Source of the DNA: Gemmata massiliana
Lineage (GTDB): Bacteria > Planctomycetota > Planctomycetia > Gemmatales > Gemmataceae
Assembly (NCBI RefSeq): GCF_901538265.1
Contig: NZ_LR593886.1
Span: 9,941,738 to 10,005,737 of the forward strand
Reading direction: 5' to 3'
DNA: 64,000 nucleotides
Shown here: positions 44,869 through 53,355 of the stretch, in pieces
Position numbering within the stretch: position 1 is the first letter of the stretch
Layout of the letters: each line of letters begins with the position of its first letter
Position numbers and translations under genes: made by a program
Notes under the pieces: generated by a model
Databases searched by the model: none
Seen by the model: only the letters and a program-made list of their open reading frames with translations
What the model was told of the DNA's origin: nothing

Positions 44869-45462
44869 CTACGCGAACGGTCGAACTCGACAGATCACGT
44901 CCTCGCACCAGACCGGACCGGCCGGGTACTGCGCGCACGTGGTCGCCGCGAAGTCGCAGTCCCCGACGTACCGCATCCCGTACCGCCCGAGCTTCTCCGG
45001 GTCGTTGGGAAAGACCAGGCACGGCGTCCCGAGGTTCCCGCTCGTCAGCACCGGGTGCTCGGGGCGCCAGATGAGCGGGGCCGTCGGGTGCCCGCTCATG
45101 CGGAAGATGTGGGGCCGGTCCGGGTTCATCCGGAGCCGCGCCCGCACGCGCGCGATCGCGCCCGGGGTGTATTCGTCGTCGTCGTCCAGCGCCATCACGT
45201 GCGTACCCGACGCCCGGCGCGCGTCGAGCACCCAATTCCGCGCGTGGTGCCCCCACATGCCCCGCGCGCCCGGGTTCTCGAGGTACCGGCCCGGGAGCCC
45301 CATCTGTGCGAACAGCTCGGCCGCGACCGGGTGCGGCCCGTCCCCGACCACGAGCACCTCGTCGCCCGGTTCCCACAACTGGCCCCGGAGCGAACGGAGC
45401 GTCCGGGCGAGCGTCGGGCGAGCCACGGTCGCGATCACCAGCGAGAGCCGAATGTCACCCAT
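44869..45462 (-). CDS. Phage-encoded family 2 glycosyltransferase
   Basis: 197 residues with a GT-A fold start (SLVIATVARPTLARTLRSL), a nucleotide-binding segment (VLVVGDGPHP) and a DXD-type motif MALDDDDEY that would bind the metal and nucleotide-sugar. It overlaps the preceding glycosyltransferase-like gene by eight bases. A cytoplasmic enzyme that could glycosylate virion proteins or modify host surface sugars. Acceptor and donor unknown. Confidence 0.82.
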   Translation of the reverse strand: MGDIRLSLVIATVARPTLARTLRSLRGQLWEPGDEVLVVGDGPHPVAAELFAQMGLPGRYLENPGARGMWGHHARNWVLDARRASGTHVMALDDDDEYTPGAIARVRARLRMNPDRPHIFRMSGHPTAPLIWRPEHPVLTSGNLGTPCLVFPNDPEKLGRYGMRYVGDCDFAATTCAQYPAGPVWCEDVICRVRPFA

Positions 45463-46531
45463 GCTTGTACAGCCCCGCTTTGAAATCCCGCTCCCAGCCC
45501 TCGCACGTGAAATCGTCCGGGAGCGCCACCCCGAAGCGCGCCGCGAACGCCCGGTAGTCGTCCACCGTGCTGGAGTGGTGCCACAGGAACGCGCCGGATT
45601 GCTCGCGCGCCATCGGCACCAGCTCCCACGGCCAGTACGCCCCGCCCAGGTGCTCGCGGATCAGCTCCGCGATCAGCGTTTCCGCGTCGTACCCGGCCGC
45701 CCGCTCGAAGTAGAACGGGCGCGGCTTATAGAACTCCAGTGCGCTCGGCTCGGTCCACTCCTTCACGCGCATGAGCACGATCTCGGAGCGGATCGGCCAG
45801 CGCGGGTGATCGCACTTCCGGGCCGCCGTCGCCAAGTCCGCCAGGTCGAGCGCGCGGGCCGCGTCTTGGAGCCAGTGCGGGGCCGTCGGGATGAACCGTT
45901 GCGACAGCTTGCACACGTACTCGAGCCCGCGCGCCTTACCCCACGTGGCCCCCTTCCAGAACGCGGCAATGTCGCCCCCGCCGTGCCCGATGCGCTCCGG
46001 GTTCGTGCTCAGCTCCACACCCGGGTACCGGCCACAGATGCGCTCCAGGTCCGCGTGTATCCGCGGGTCGTCGTTGGAGATCAGCACCGGGACCGGGCCG
46101 CACGTCTCGCGCACGGCCCGGATCTGTACCTCGGCGAGTGCGGCCCACTTGTACACGCCCACCACGATTCCGCACGCGGGATCTCCGGCGCGGGGAATAT
46201 TCGTTGGAATAATTGCGGCCGCTTTTGCCCGCGGCGCGTCCGGGTGATGGTCGCACGTGGCGCACGTCCACAGCCCGGACTTCTCGTTCCCGCGCGTGCA
46301 GCGCCCGTCGTCGTTACCCTCGTGGTCGCAGAAGTACGTGCGCCGCGCCTCGTTCGGCCCGGTGCACGTGCTACACTCGGCCACCAGATCGCCCTGGAAC
46401 GGGCACGGGGCGCGGAGCACGGGTAGCGCGACCCGTTGGAGCTCGGTGGGGTGCGGGGCCGGGCCGATCATGGGCACGCCCGCGGCCTTCCGGTCCGCGG
46501 TGCGCTGCTTGTAGTGGGCTACCCTTCCCAT
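45455..46531 (-). CDS. Phage glycosyltransferase-like protein with N-terminal cysteine cluster
   Basis: 358 residues. Seven cysteines at about 43, 53, 56, 68, 78, 90 and 93 with nearby histidines form a zinc or Fe-S type cluster (CSTC, CDHEG, CATCDHH). From about 115 a GT-A-like domain follows (GIVVGVYKWAALAEVQIRAV, then LISNDDP as a possible DD motif). I recall similar cysteine clusters ahead of glycosyltransferases in planctomycete phage-like loci, but this could not be checked. ATG 46531 was chosen to place the cluster early; it overlaps the upstream gene by 13 bases. Substrate unknown. Confidence 0.68.
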   Translation of the reverse strand: MGRVAHYKQRTADRKAAGVPMIGPAPHPTELQRVALPVLRAPCPFQGDLVAECSTCTGPNEARRTYFCDHEGNDDGRCTRGNEKSGLWTCATCDHHPDAPRAKAAAIIPTNIPRAGDPACGIVVGVYKWAALAEVQIRAVRETCGPVPVLISNDDPRIHADLERICGRYPGVELSTNPERIGHGGGDIAAFWKGATWGKARGLEYVCKLSQRFIPTAPHWLQDAARALDLADLATAARKCDHPRWPIRSEIVLMRVKEWTEPSALEFYKPRPFYFERAAGYDAETLIAELIREHLGGAYWPWELVPMAREQSGAFLWHHSSTVDDYRAFAARFGVALPDDFTCEGWERDFKAGLYKHG

Positions 46532-48168
46532 TCGAGTTGCCCCCGCACGTGGAACCATCCGAAATCACCGGCCGCGTTTCTCAGCCGGTTGCGCGTCAGT
46601 GTCGCATCGCAGTAATCGACCCCGCCGATCGAGTACACGCCCTGTGCGCTCGGGCCGCCCGGGATCTGAACGAACGTGACGCACGACGAGTAGTTGAGTT
46701 CAACCGCTCCCGTGTACCCGCCGAACGATGCCGACGGGTTCTTCCACGTGCCCGAACCGGAATCGTAGTCCAGGTAAACCCACTTGCCGACGTCGGCCAG
46801 GTACGCGCCCGAGCTGCCCGTGATGAACTCGATCGCGATCCGGTCCTGAACCTTCATTGAGGTGATGCCGCCGCACGGGGTGATCGTGTGCGTGCCGTTG
46901 TCCGGGCACCCGGGCGTTGCCACCTTTCGCAACCGGAACTGAATGCTGACGGGTATCGTGAGTGCGGCCCCGAAGTTGATTTTGACCGTCCCGCCGGTCG
47001 GGAGTGAAATGCACCGGTGCCCGCTAACGGCACCCGTGTCTTTGTCGCCACCAAACACGCCCGGGCCGTAGGCGGGCGGATAAAAGTCTTCGGTGCAATT
47101 GGTGTACACGACGCCCATATTCGCGCCGTATTCCGGGTTCGAGTCGCAAGCGGCTTCGAGGACATACGGCGGGTCCGTCAATTGCTGAATCAGTGCGAGA
47201 CCGGCTCCCCCGGCCGGCGCGGAGAAGTTGTACCACACCCCTTCTTCCAGGTCGCTGCGCGTGGTCGAGCAGTCGCCGCCGACGGCGGTCCCGGCACAGT
47301 GCGACACGGCGACGTTTTCGGTCTGCCACGGGCCGCTCACGACCTCGATCTCGTCGTCGTTGCACGCTTCATTGAGGTCCATGAACACCGCGGTCGGGGC
47401 ATCTGTCGTCCCCGCGTCCCGGATGCAGTACCACCCGGCCGGGCACCCGACGCACACTTGAATCTTGTACACGCGGTCGCAGATGTCGTCGGACACGTCG
47501 TCATCGGGGAACAGTTCCTCGCGGACGAAGCCGAACGTGATGCACGGACAGCACCCGCACTCCTTCTTCCCGATCAAGGTTGTCCCGGACGGGAGAACCG
47601 TGTCGAGGTACATTTCTTCCTTGTCCCAATTGAACCGGATGTGGTACGTCACACCGTTGATCGCGATCGAGTCGAACATCGCGCCGGCCGGCCCGCCGTC
47701 GAGCGCGATCGTGAAATAGTCCCCGTTCTTGATCGTGCGGGTCCAGTTCGTCCCGCAGCAATCACCGGAATCACCGCCGCTGCCACTGCCCGCCCCGTCC
47801 CCTTTGGCCGCGAACGCGCGCGGGCGCCGCTTGCTGTCGCTCTCGACCTCGCCCGTCAGGAGCGCGCTGTACACGCGCCCCGCGGTCGGCTTCACGGACG
47901 CACCGTTGGCCCCCAGGAGCGTGAGCAGGCACTCGGCTCGCTCCGTTACGGCGGCAACGGCATTCGATGCCAGGGGTAGGATCTTGGCCGGGTAGCACTG
48001 GGCGCGCACCGCGTCGCCGCCGACCGGGGTCGCGCTCGTGCAACGGACGAGCACCCACGGGGCCGGCGCGGGGCGCGGCGGGCCGGCGCGCAGTGTGGCC
48101 ACGGCGCCCTGGTTCCCCAGGAGCCGCATGAGCCGGTCGCGCGTCTGTTGCCCGAGCAGATATTCCAC
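46519..48168 (-). CDS. Large cysteine-rich phage tail-region protein
   Basis: 549 residues from a GTG. More than 20 cysteines are spread through the chain, with clusters CGCCPC and CVGCPAGWYC, and an SGSGGDSGDCC linker. Beta-rich segments and lack of a signal peptide fit a virion protein of the tail tip, but disulfides would only form after release. Metal binding is possible. It lies directly after the tape-measure/tail-tip genes. No family recognised. Confidence 0.72.
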   Translation of the reverse strand: MEYLLGQQTRDRLMRLLGNQGAVATLRAGPPRPAPAPWVLVRCTSATPVGGDAVRAQCYPAKILPLASNAVAAVTERAECLLTLLGANGASVKPTAGRVYSALLTGEVESDSKRRPRAFAAKGDGAGSGSGGDSGDCCGTNWTRTIKNGDYFTIALDGGPAGAMFDSIAINGVTYHIRFNWDKEEMYLDTVLPSGTTLIGKKECGCCPCITFGFVREELFPDDDVSDDICDRVYKIQVCVGCPAGWYCIRDAGTTDAPTAVFMDLNEACNDDEIEVVSGPWQTENVAVSHCAGTAVGGDCSTTRSDLEEGVWYNFSAPAGGAGLALIQQLTDPPYVLEAACDSNPEYGANMGVVYTNCTEDFYPPAYGPGVFGGDKDTGAVSGHRCISLPTGGTVKINFGAALTIPVSIQFRLRKVATPGCPDNGTHTITPCGGITSMKVQDRIAIEFITGSSGAYLADVGKWVYLDYDSGSGTWKNPSASFGGYTGAVELNYSSCVTFVQIPGGPSAQGVYSIGGVDYCDATLTRNRLRNAAGDFGWFHVRGQLEWEG

Positions 48169-48175
48169 GGCGCCC

Positions 48176-49510
48176 TCAGAACGGCAGGAGGGTGTTGAAG
48201 TCCACGATGTTGGTTTGGCGCGGCACCCCGCGCAGGAACACGGGCGGTTTACCCCCGGGCAGCAGCGCCCCGTGGCCGTCCAGGAGCTGCGGTTGCGTGA
48301 ACGCCTGCCCGCTCTCGTCCTTGAAGGGCTCGCCCTTCAAAAACACGCTCCCGGTGAACGGGTCTTCGGCGTACCAGAACCGCCCGTAAGCCGCGTCGAG
48401 GATGCGCTTGTCCCACGTGTCCTTGTTCAGCGCGATGGTGTACGTCGCCTCGACGAACGCGACCCCGTTCTCGTACTTGTTGGCCGTTTCGAGGCTGATG
48501 ACTTCCGCGCACCGGGGCGGGATGCCGCGCCAGGTGATCGCGTTCACCGCGTTGTACATCGTCACCAGATACTCCAGGCTGATCGACGGCAGGGGTACCG
48601 TGACCTGGAGAACGGGCTTACTCACCTCGGTCATCACGGGCGGATCGAACGGGAACCCGCCGCTCGACGCGACCCCCTCATACGCCCGGTCCTCGGGCCG
48701 GCCGAGGTAGTCCGCGAGCCCCTTGTAGTACCCCCACGCGGCCGCGGCCCCGACCCACCCCCATTCGGCGGACCCGTCGAGGATGCCCGTCGTGTTGTTC
48801 CCGCTCGGGCCGTTCGCCCCGCAGGTGCCCGCCTTCGTACACTTGTAAACCTTCGCGTCCTTGAGCCGGTACGCCCCGAGCGCGACCGCGCTGAACGCGG
48901 CCCATGCGGTCGGGGTGTCGGCGATCCCGATCCCGGTTCCGGCCGGGCCGCCGCCCGATCCCGCGCTCACGCACACCCCGGCCCCGGTCATCACGTACAC
49001 GTTGCCGCCGTTCGAGGCGATCTCGCCGGGCGTGTACACCGTGTTCGCGGCCCACGGTGCCACGGCGGGGGTCAAGATCTCCCCGTTGGCGTCCACCGGG
49101 CGCCACTCGTTCACCACCTCGTTCGAGTCCTGGCCCGTGATGCGCCACTGTGCGGGGCGCAAGAGCGGGTTCTCGGGGAACGAGGCCGGATCGCCCGGGG
49201 TGAGCGTGCTCCCGTCCACCGGGTTCACCGACTGCGCCATTTCGGGGCGCGAGTCGTAAGAGACGGTCACGTACCACAGGTACGGCGAGTCGTCGCTCTG
49301 CTCGGGCTCGAGGGACACGACGACCGCGACCGCGTCGGTCGGGTACGACGCGCCCAGCCCCGGCAGCCCGGGCGCGTTGCCGACCACCTGGACGCCGTCG
49401 TGCGGGTCGTCGGTGATGACCTCGTACCGGCTCGTGTACGTGCGGTGCTTGTCCAGGGTGTCCTGGCCCCCGCGCCCGGTGAACAGTAGCTCGCACGACA
49501 GTACCGCCAT
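48176..49510 (-). CDS. Phage tail-tip (distal tail/hub region) protein
   Basis: 444 residues. ATG 49510 overlaps the tape-measure stop (TGATG). Position directly after the tape measure is that of distal tail and hub proteins of siphoviruses. A central segment (VYTPGEIASNGGNVYVMTGA) resembles a small carbohydrate-binding or immunoglobulin-like insertion, and the C-terminal part carries LEYLVTMYNAVN and YTIALNKDTWDKR. The assignment is from gene order; no catalytic motif is seen. Confidence 0.75.
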   Translation of the reverse strand: MAVLSCELLFTGRGGQDTLDKHRTYTSRYEVITDDPHDGVQVVGNAPGLPGLGASYPTDAVAVVVSLEPEQSDDSPYLWYVTVSYDSRPEMAQSVNPVDGSTLTPGDPASFPENPLLRPAQWRITGQDSNEVVNEWRPVDANGEILTPAVAPWAANTVYTPGEIASNGGNVYVMTGAGVCVSAGSGGGPAGTGIGIADTPTAWAAFSAVALGAYRLKDAKVYKCTKAGTCGANGPSGNNTTGILDGSAEWGWVGAAAAWGYYKGLADYLGRPEDRAYEGVASSGGFPFDPPVMTEVSKPVLQVTVPLPSISLEYLVTMYNAVNAITWRGIPPRCAEVISLETANKYENGVAFVEATYTIALNKDTWDKRILDAAYGRFWYAEDPFTGSVFLKGEPFKDESGQAFTQPQLLDGHGALLPGGKPPVFLRGVPRQTNIVDFNTLLPF

Positions 49511-51369
49511 CACGTCCTCCCGATCTTGCTGAGCCGGTCCGCCATCCGCTTCTGCTGGTCGAGGGACTTCTCCGCGACCTTCTTCGTTTCCTTGGCCACG
49601 TCGAGGTGCTTCTTCGCCGTGTCCTCGGGTCCGTACAGCGCGCGCATCTGGTTCTTGAGGACGAGCGAGTACGCTTCCTTCGTCCCCTTCTCGAGCGCCT
49701 CGCTCAGCTTCCAGGACGAGGGCGTTTCGTCCTCGCCCCCGAGCGCGCCCCCTTCCGGCCCGCCGAAGTCGCCCCCGAGCCGCCCCTGGCGCCCACGGCC
49801 CCACGGCATCTGCAAGGCGTTGACCCAGCGGTTGAACTGCTTAACGGTCGCGTCGCCCGTCTTCACCATCTGCTTGCCCCAAGCGCCGATGTCCTTTCCG
49901 ACGTCCTTGGCCATCTTGTCCCACTGTTCCGCGAACTTCTCGAGGCCCTTGAGTGACTCGTTCATGATCCCGAACTTCGCGGCGACCCCGACCATGCCCT
50001 TCACGACGAACAGGTACTGGCTCCCGAGTTTCCCGAGGTACTCGATCACCTTCCCGATGCCGATCGCGAGGAACCCGGCCCCGACCCGGAGCGTGTCCCA
50101 GGCGGCCGCGCCCGCGGTCCCGATGGTCCGGAACGCCTTCACGATGAAGGTCTCGGCCTTGGCCCAATCCCCGGTCAGTCCGACCACCCCCTTGCCCCAA
50201 TCGGACACGGCCGTGACCGCGTCCGCGATCCAGTCCACGATCTTCTCGACCGCCGGCACGACGAGCGAAACGATCCCGTCCCACGCGGCCCCGGCGAGCC
50301 ACTTGGTCGTTTCCCACGCGCGGTCCAACCAGTCGAAGATCGGCCGCACCCGGGGCTGTATGCGCTCCCACAATCGGGAGGAGAAGGCCGTGATCCCCTC
50401 GAGCGTGGTGCGCATCCCGCGCCACACGCGATCGGCCCCCGCGGAGATCAGGTCGAGCACGGGCTGCACGGCCCTCAGCGCGGACGTGCCGAAGTCGGCG
50501 AGCATTTCGAGCCCCGGGGCCGCGGCCACCGCGAGCCCGCGCCAGAGCTTGTTCCCGAGCGTCTCGAGGCGCTTGAACGCCCCACTCGCGGCCGTCGCCT
50601 TCTCCATTTCCGCGGTCGTCACCGCGAGCGAATCGGCCATCTGGCGCAGCTCGCTCGGGGCCTTCCCCAAGAGCGGCAACAGGTACTTACCGCCGTCCTC
50701 GCCGAACGCCTGCATCAACAACCGCGTGCGCTGCAACGGGTCTTGGACCTTGCCGAGCGCGTCGAAGATCTGGAAGAACTGCTCGTCGGCCCGGAGCTTG
50801 ATGAACTCCTCCGCGTTCAGGCCGAGCCCCTGGAACGCGAGGGAGGCTTGCTCGGTCCCCCGGGCCGCGTCGGTCCCCAACTTCCCCATCGTGACGAGGC
50901 TTTCCAGGAACTCGCGCGTGTCCTCGCCGACCGATTTCGCGACCCCCGCCATGCCCGTGAACTGCTCGGACGTGAGCCCGAGGGCCTTCGCCATCGCGCC
51001 CTGTTTGCTCGTGTCGGAGAGCGTATCAACGATGCTCCCGAGCAGCTCCTTGGCCTTGCCCGCGGCCGTACCCAGCGCCGAACCGATCGCGCCCCCGATG
51101 GCCGCACCGATCGGGCCGCCGATCGCGGTCCCGAGCGTGGCGCCCATCCCCGCGAGCGCGCCGTTACTGGCCCCGTTGAGCCCGGCGATTTGACCCGTGA
51201 GCCCCTTGGCCCCGGTCGAGACGAACTTGCCGGACGCATCCCGCATCCGCCCGTTGGCGTCCCGGCTCCACTTGTCCATGTCCTTGCTCGCCTTCGCGAG
51301 CCCGGCCGTGAGCCCGTCCGCGTTCGTGGTCAGGATCGCGGACCCGGAAGCGATCGCGTTGTATGCCAC
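49510..51369 (-). CDS. Phage tail tape measure protein
   Basis: 619 residues from a GTG at 51369 with GGAGG five bases upstream; the longer frame overlaps the chaperone gene. Typical tape-measure composition: N-terminal helices, a glycine-rich hydrophobic region (GATLGTAIGGPIGAAIGGAI) likely for membrane insertion, and further hydrophobic blocks near 370-470. At about 1.5 Å per residue it predicts a tail of about 90 nm. It follows the tail chaperones, as in lambda-like phages. Four bases of spacing could not be more compact without overlap at the other end. Confidence 0.9.
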   Translation of the reverse strand: MAYNAIASGSAILTTNADGLTAGLAKASKDMDKWSRDANGRMRDASGKFVSTGAKGLTGQIAGLNGASNGALAGMGATLGTAIGGPIGAAIGGAIGSALGTAAGKAKELLGSIVDTLSDTSKQGAMAKALGLTSEQFTGMAGVAKSVGEDTREFLESLVTMGKLGTDAARGTEQASLAFQGLGLNAEEFIKLRADEQFFQIFDALGKVQDPLQRTRLLMQAFGEDGGKYLLPLLGKAPSELRQMADSLAVTTAEMEKATAASGAFKRLETLGNKLWRGLAVAAAPGLEMLADFGTSALRAVQPVLDLISAGADRVWRGMRTTLEGITAFSSRLWERIQPRVRPIFDWLDRAWETTKWLAGAAWDGIVSLVVPAVEKIVDWIADAVTAVSDWGKGVVGLTGDWAKAETFIVKAFRTIGTAGAAAWDTLRVGAGFLAIGIGKVIEYLGKLGSQYLFVVKGMVGVAAKFGIMNESLKGLEKFAEQWDKMAKDVGKDIGAWGKQMVKTGDATVKQFNRWVNALQMPWGRGRQGRLGGDFGGPEGGALGGEDETPSSWKLSEALEKGTKEAYSLVLKNQMRALYGPEDTAKKHLDVAKETKKVAEKSLDQQKRMADRLSKIGRT

Positions 51370-51370
51370 G

Positions 51371-51769
51371 TTACCTCCGGGGGTTGAGAACTTTGGGCGC
51401 CGGCCCCGGACCGTCCGGGGCGGGGGGAAGTTGCTTCGGCTTCCGGTCCGGGCGCGGGATGTACCGCACCTTCGCACCGGGCAGGGCCGCCAGTTGCGCG
51501 GCGAGCGTCTTCATGCTGACGCGCTGGGGGCCGAAGCGCGGGATCAGGTGTTTCGGTTCGACCTTCGACCCCATCGCCCGCGCCGTCGCGACGCCCGCGA
51601 GCACGGTACCGGCCTCGAGCCGGTCCACCGGGAACCCGTGCCGGTCCCGGTACGCCTTCCAGAACGCGAACTCCGCGGCCGACATCGCGAGCACGTCCGC
51701 GAGCGACTTGTGCAGGGCGAGGCACAGGGCGCCGACGAACGCTAACTCGGCGTCGTCGGCGACGGCCCC
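51371..51769 (-). CDS. Tail assembly chaperone T-like extension, expressed by -1 frameshift
   Basis: The frame is open from the TGA at 51779 down to a TAA at 51371. It has no good independent start upstream of the chaperone stop (a GTG at 51694 is the first), but it overlaps the G-like gene, whose sequence contains GGGAAAG at 51769-51775. A -1 shift there fuses 108 residues of G with 132 residues here (GAVADDAELAFVGALCLALH, then FAFWKAYRDRHGFPV). This is the standard GT organisation of siphophage tails; the fusion protein helps to load the tail tube around the tape measure. Confidence 0.75.
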   Translation of the reverse strand, partial: GAVADDAELAFVGALCLALHKSLADVLAMSAAEFAFWKAYRDRHGFPVDRLEAGTVLAGVATARAMGSKVEPKHLIPRFGPQRVSMKTLAAQLAALPGAKVRYIPRPDRKPKQLPPAPDGPGPAPKVLNPRR

Positions 51770-52092
51770 TTTCCCGGCTCACCGGCCCCCTGACCGTCGA
51801 TCCCGTTGCGCCGGGCGATCTCCTGCGCGAGCGCGTCCACGAGCCCGACGCCGAATTGGTTCAGGTCCGCGGGTTCGAGGATCGGCGAACCGCTTTCGTC
51901 GCACACGGCGAACAGAACCAACCGCGCCTGAAGCGCGAGCCCGCTGCCCGGCTCTTGGGCGTGCTCGCGGCCCCACGCGAACAGCTCGGAGCGCTCCCCG
52001 AACGAGAGCGGCCGGAGCAGGAGCGTGAGCCCGTCGAACTCGAACGGCACCGGCTTCCCCCGGGCGCCCTTCAACACATCGTCCTTCGTCAT
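51742..52092 (-). CDS. Tail assembly chaperone, G-like
   Basis: 116 residues, acidic helical protein (FEFDGLTLLLRPLSFGERSE, then LFAVCDESGSPILEPADLNQ) just upstream of the tape measure, the position and size of gpG-like chaperones. It contains a lambda-type slippery heptamer near its 3' end; normal termination gives this protein and a minority frameshift yields the GT fusion. Short gap after the tail tube gene. Confidence 0.8.
   Translation of the reverse strand: MTKDDVLKGARGKPVPFEFDGLTLLLRPLSFGERSELFAWGREHAQEPGSGLALQARLVLFAVCDESGSPILEPADLNQFGVGLVDALAQEIARRNGIDGQGAGEPGKGPSPTTPS
51769..51775 (-). promoter_or_regulatory. Programmed -1 ribosomal frameshift site GGGAAAG
   Basis: On the minus strand the zero frame reads G GGA AAG, exactly an X XXY YYZ slippery heptamer, and the same heptamer that phage lambda uses between G and T. 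The downstream -1 frame stays open for 132 codons. The zero-frame stop is nine codons further on. No pseudoknot was sought. Confidence 0.8.
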
Positions 52093-52129
52093 GATCGCCC
52101 CTGTGTGTGTGGTTCCGGACCGGGGCGGG

Positions 52130-52555
52130 CTACGCCCCGGCCACGGTGACCATCGTCTCGAACTCGGTGATCTTGTCGGCCTCGAGCGGGTCCGTCTTGT
52201 TGGCCGTGATGATGCCCGGGACGGTGATCTCGGTATCGCCGTCGTCGTCCGGGATCGTGATCCGGAAGTTGTTCGTCTGGCGCGCCGAGCGGATCACTTC
52301 CAGGCGTGCGAACTGCGCGTGGGTGAACTGCTGCTTGATGCTGAACTCGCCCCCGTCCTTCAGCGCCGCGATCTTCTTGATGACCGCTTGGGGCAGGTCC
52401 AGGCGCTTGCTCTCGACGATCCCGGTCGTTTGGCTCGGGACGCCCAACGAGGTAATCATGGGCACCTCGACGTAGCTCCCGGACGCGGACCCGTTGCCCG
52501 CGTCGTCGATCTCGCACGTGCCCCCGAAGCCGATTGATTCGTCGCCGACTGCCAT
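52130..52555 (-). CDS. Phage tail tube protein (major tail protein)
   Basis: 141 residues, beta-rich, with the order and size of a siphophage tail tube monomer (ESKRLDLPQAVIKKIAALKD, then NFRITIPDDDGDTEITVPG). It starts 10 bases after the DUF3168-like gene and precedes the chaperones. Position gives the assignment. Confidence 0.75.
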   Translation of the reverse strand: MAVGDESIGFGGTCEIDDAGNGSASGSYVEVPMITSLGVPSQTTGIVESKRLDLPQAVIKKIAALKDGGEFSIKQQFTHAQFARLEVIRSARQTNNFRITIPDDDGDTEITVPGIITANKTDPLEADKITEFETMVTVAGA

Positions 52556-52565
52556 AGTTGAGCCC

Positions 52566-52997
52566 TCACGCTGGCGGTTTGAACCACAACCGAAACGTTT
52601 GCCCGCTCACCTGCCGGGGCTGGGCGTCGTCGGTCACCAGCTCGTCCCCGTCGCCCTGGGTGAAGCACCCCTGAACCCCGTTGGCCCGGTCGCGCCACGG
52701 CGTGACCCCGGCCGCCTTGTTCCCGCACAGCGCCGTTACGACGGCGCTCAAGATCGCGTCGGCCTCGGCCTGGGTGTCCGCGTAGCACTCGACCCGCACG
52801 TCGTGCGGTTGGAGCGCCGATCGCGCGCCGAGGGTCGTCACGTCCGCCCCGCCGGTGCGGAAGTACACGACGTAAGCCCCGGGCGCGTCCTGGGTCGGCT
52901 TCGACGGGTACACCTTCGTACCCACCAGCGCCCCGACCGCGTCGTCGGTGAGTAGCCGTTGGGCGATCGCCTCGCCCCAGTTCGCCGGTACCGCCAC
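52566..52997 (-). CDS. Phage tail terminator/completion protein (DUF3168-like)
   Basis: 143 residues from a GTG after GGGGG. Features of DUF3168-like proteins: IAQRLLTDDAVGALVGTKVY, then PGAYVVYFRTGG and HDVRVECYADTQAEADAI. Such proteins close the tail end that joins the head. It lies between the small membrane-tail gene and the tail tube gene. Confidence 0.72.
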   Translation of the reverse strand: MAVPANWGEAIAQRLLTDDAVGALVGTKVYPSKPTQDAPGAYVVYFRTGGADVTTLGARSALQPHDVRVECYADTQAEADAILSAVVTALCGNKAAGVTPWRDRANGVQGCFTQGDGDELVTDDAQPRQVSGQTFRLWFKPPA

Positions 52998-53013
52998 GTT
53001 ACCCCCGGAACAT

Positions 53014-53355
53014 CTAGCGCCACGCGGGCCACGAGTACGCGAGCGCCGCCAGTGCGAGCGTCAGCCCGAAGAGCGCCACCGCGCACCCGTCGTTGCCTTC
53101 CGGCGGCCGAACCGCCGGCGCCGCGACCGGTTCGGCCGGGCCGTCGATCTTGACGAGCCGCAACGGGGCCGGGCGATCTTCCCAGAGGATGAGCGGGGAC
53201 TCTTTGAGCGTCGCCGCGAGAGTAACCAGCCCCACCCGGCCCGTATCGGTGTCGCAGTAAACGACGTCTTCGATCTCGACGCCGTTCGCGTCGAACACAC
53301 GGGACGGCCAGACGTCTTTGATCGTGTCCTCGTTACGGCAGTCGTATACCGGCAT
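53014..53355 (-). CDS. Phage small protein with C-terminal membrane segment
   Basis: 113 residues from ATG 53355, which overlaps the previous stop (TGATG). The N-terminal 75 residues are soluble (MPVYDCRNEDTIKDVWPSRV, then TLKESPLILWEDRP) and the last 20 form a hydrophobic helix (LFGLTLALAALAYSWPAW). A membrane-anchored protein among head-tail genes is unusual. The longer frame in another start is a shadow. Function unknown. Confidence 0.65.
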   Translation of the reverse strand: MPVYDCRNEDTIKDVWPSRVFDANGVEIEDVVYCDTDTGRVGLVTLAATLKESPLILWEDRPAPLRLVKIDGPAEPVAAPAVRPPEGNDGCAVALFGLTLALAALAYSWPAWR

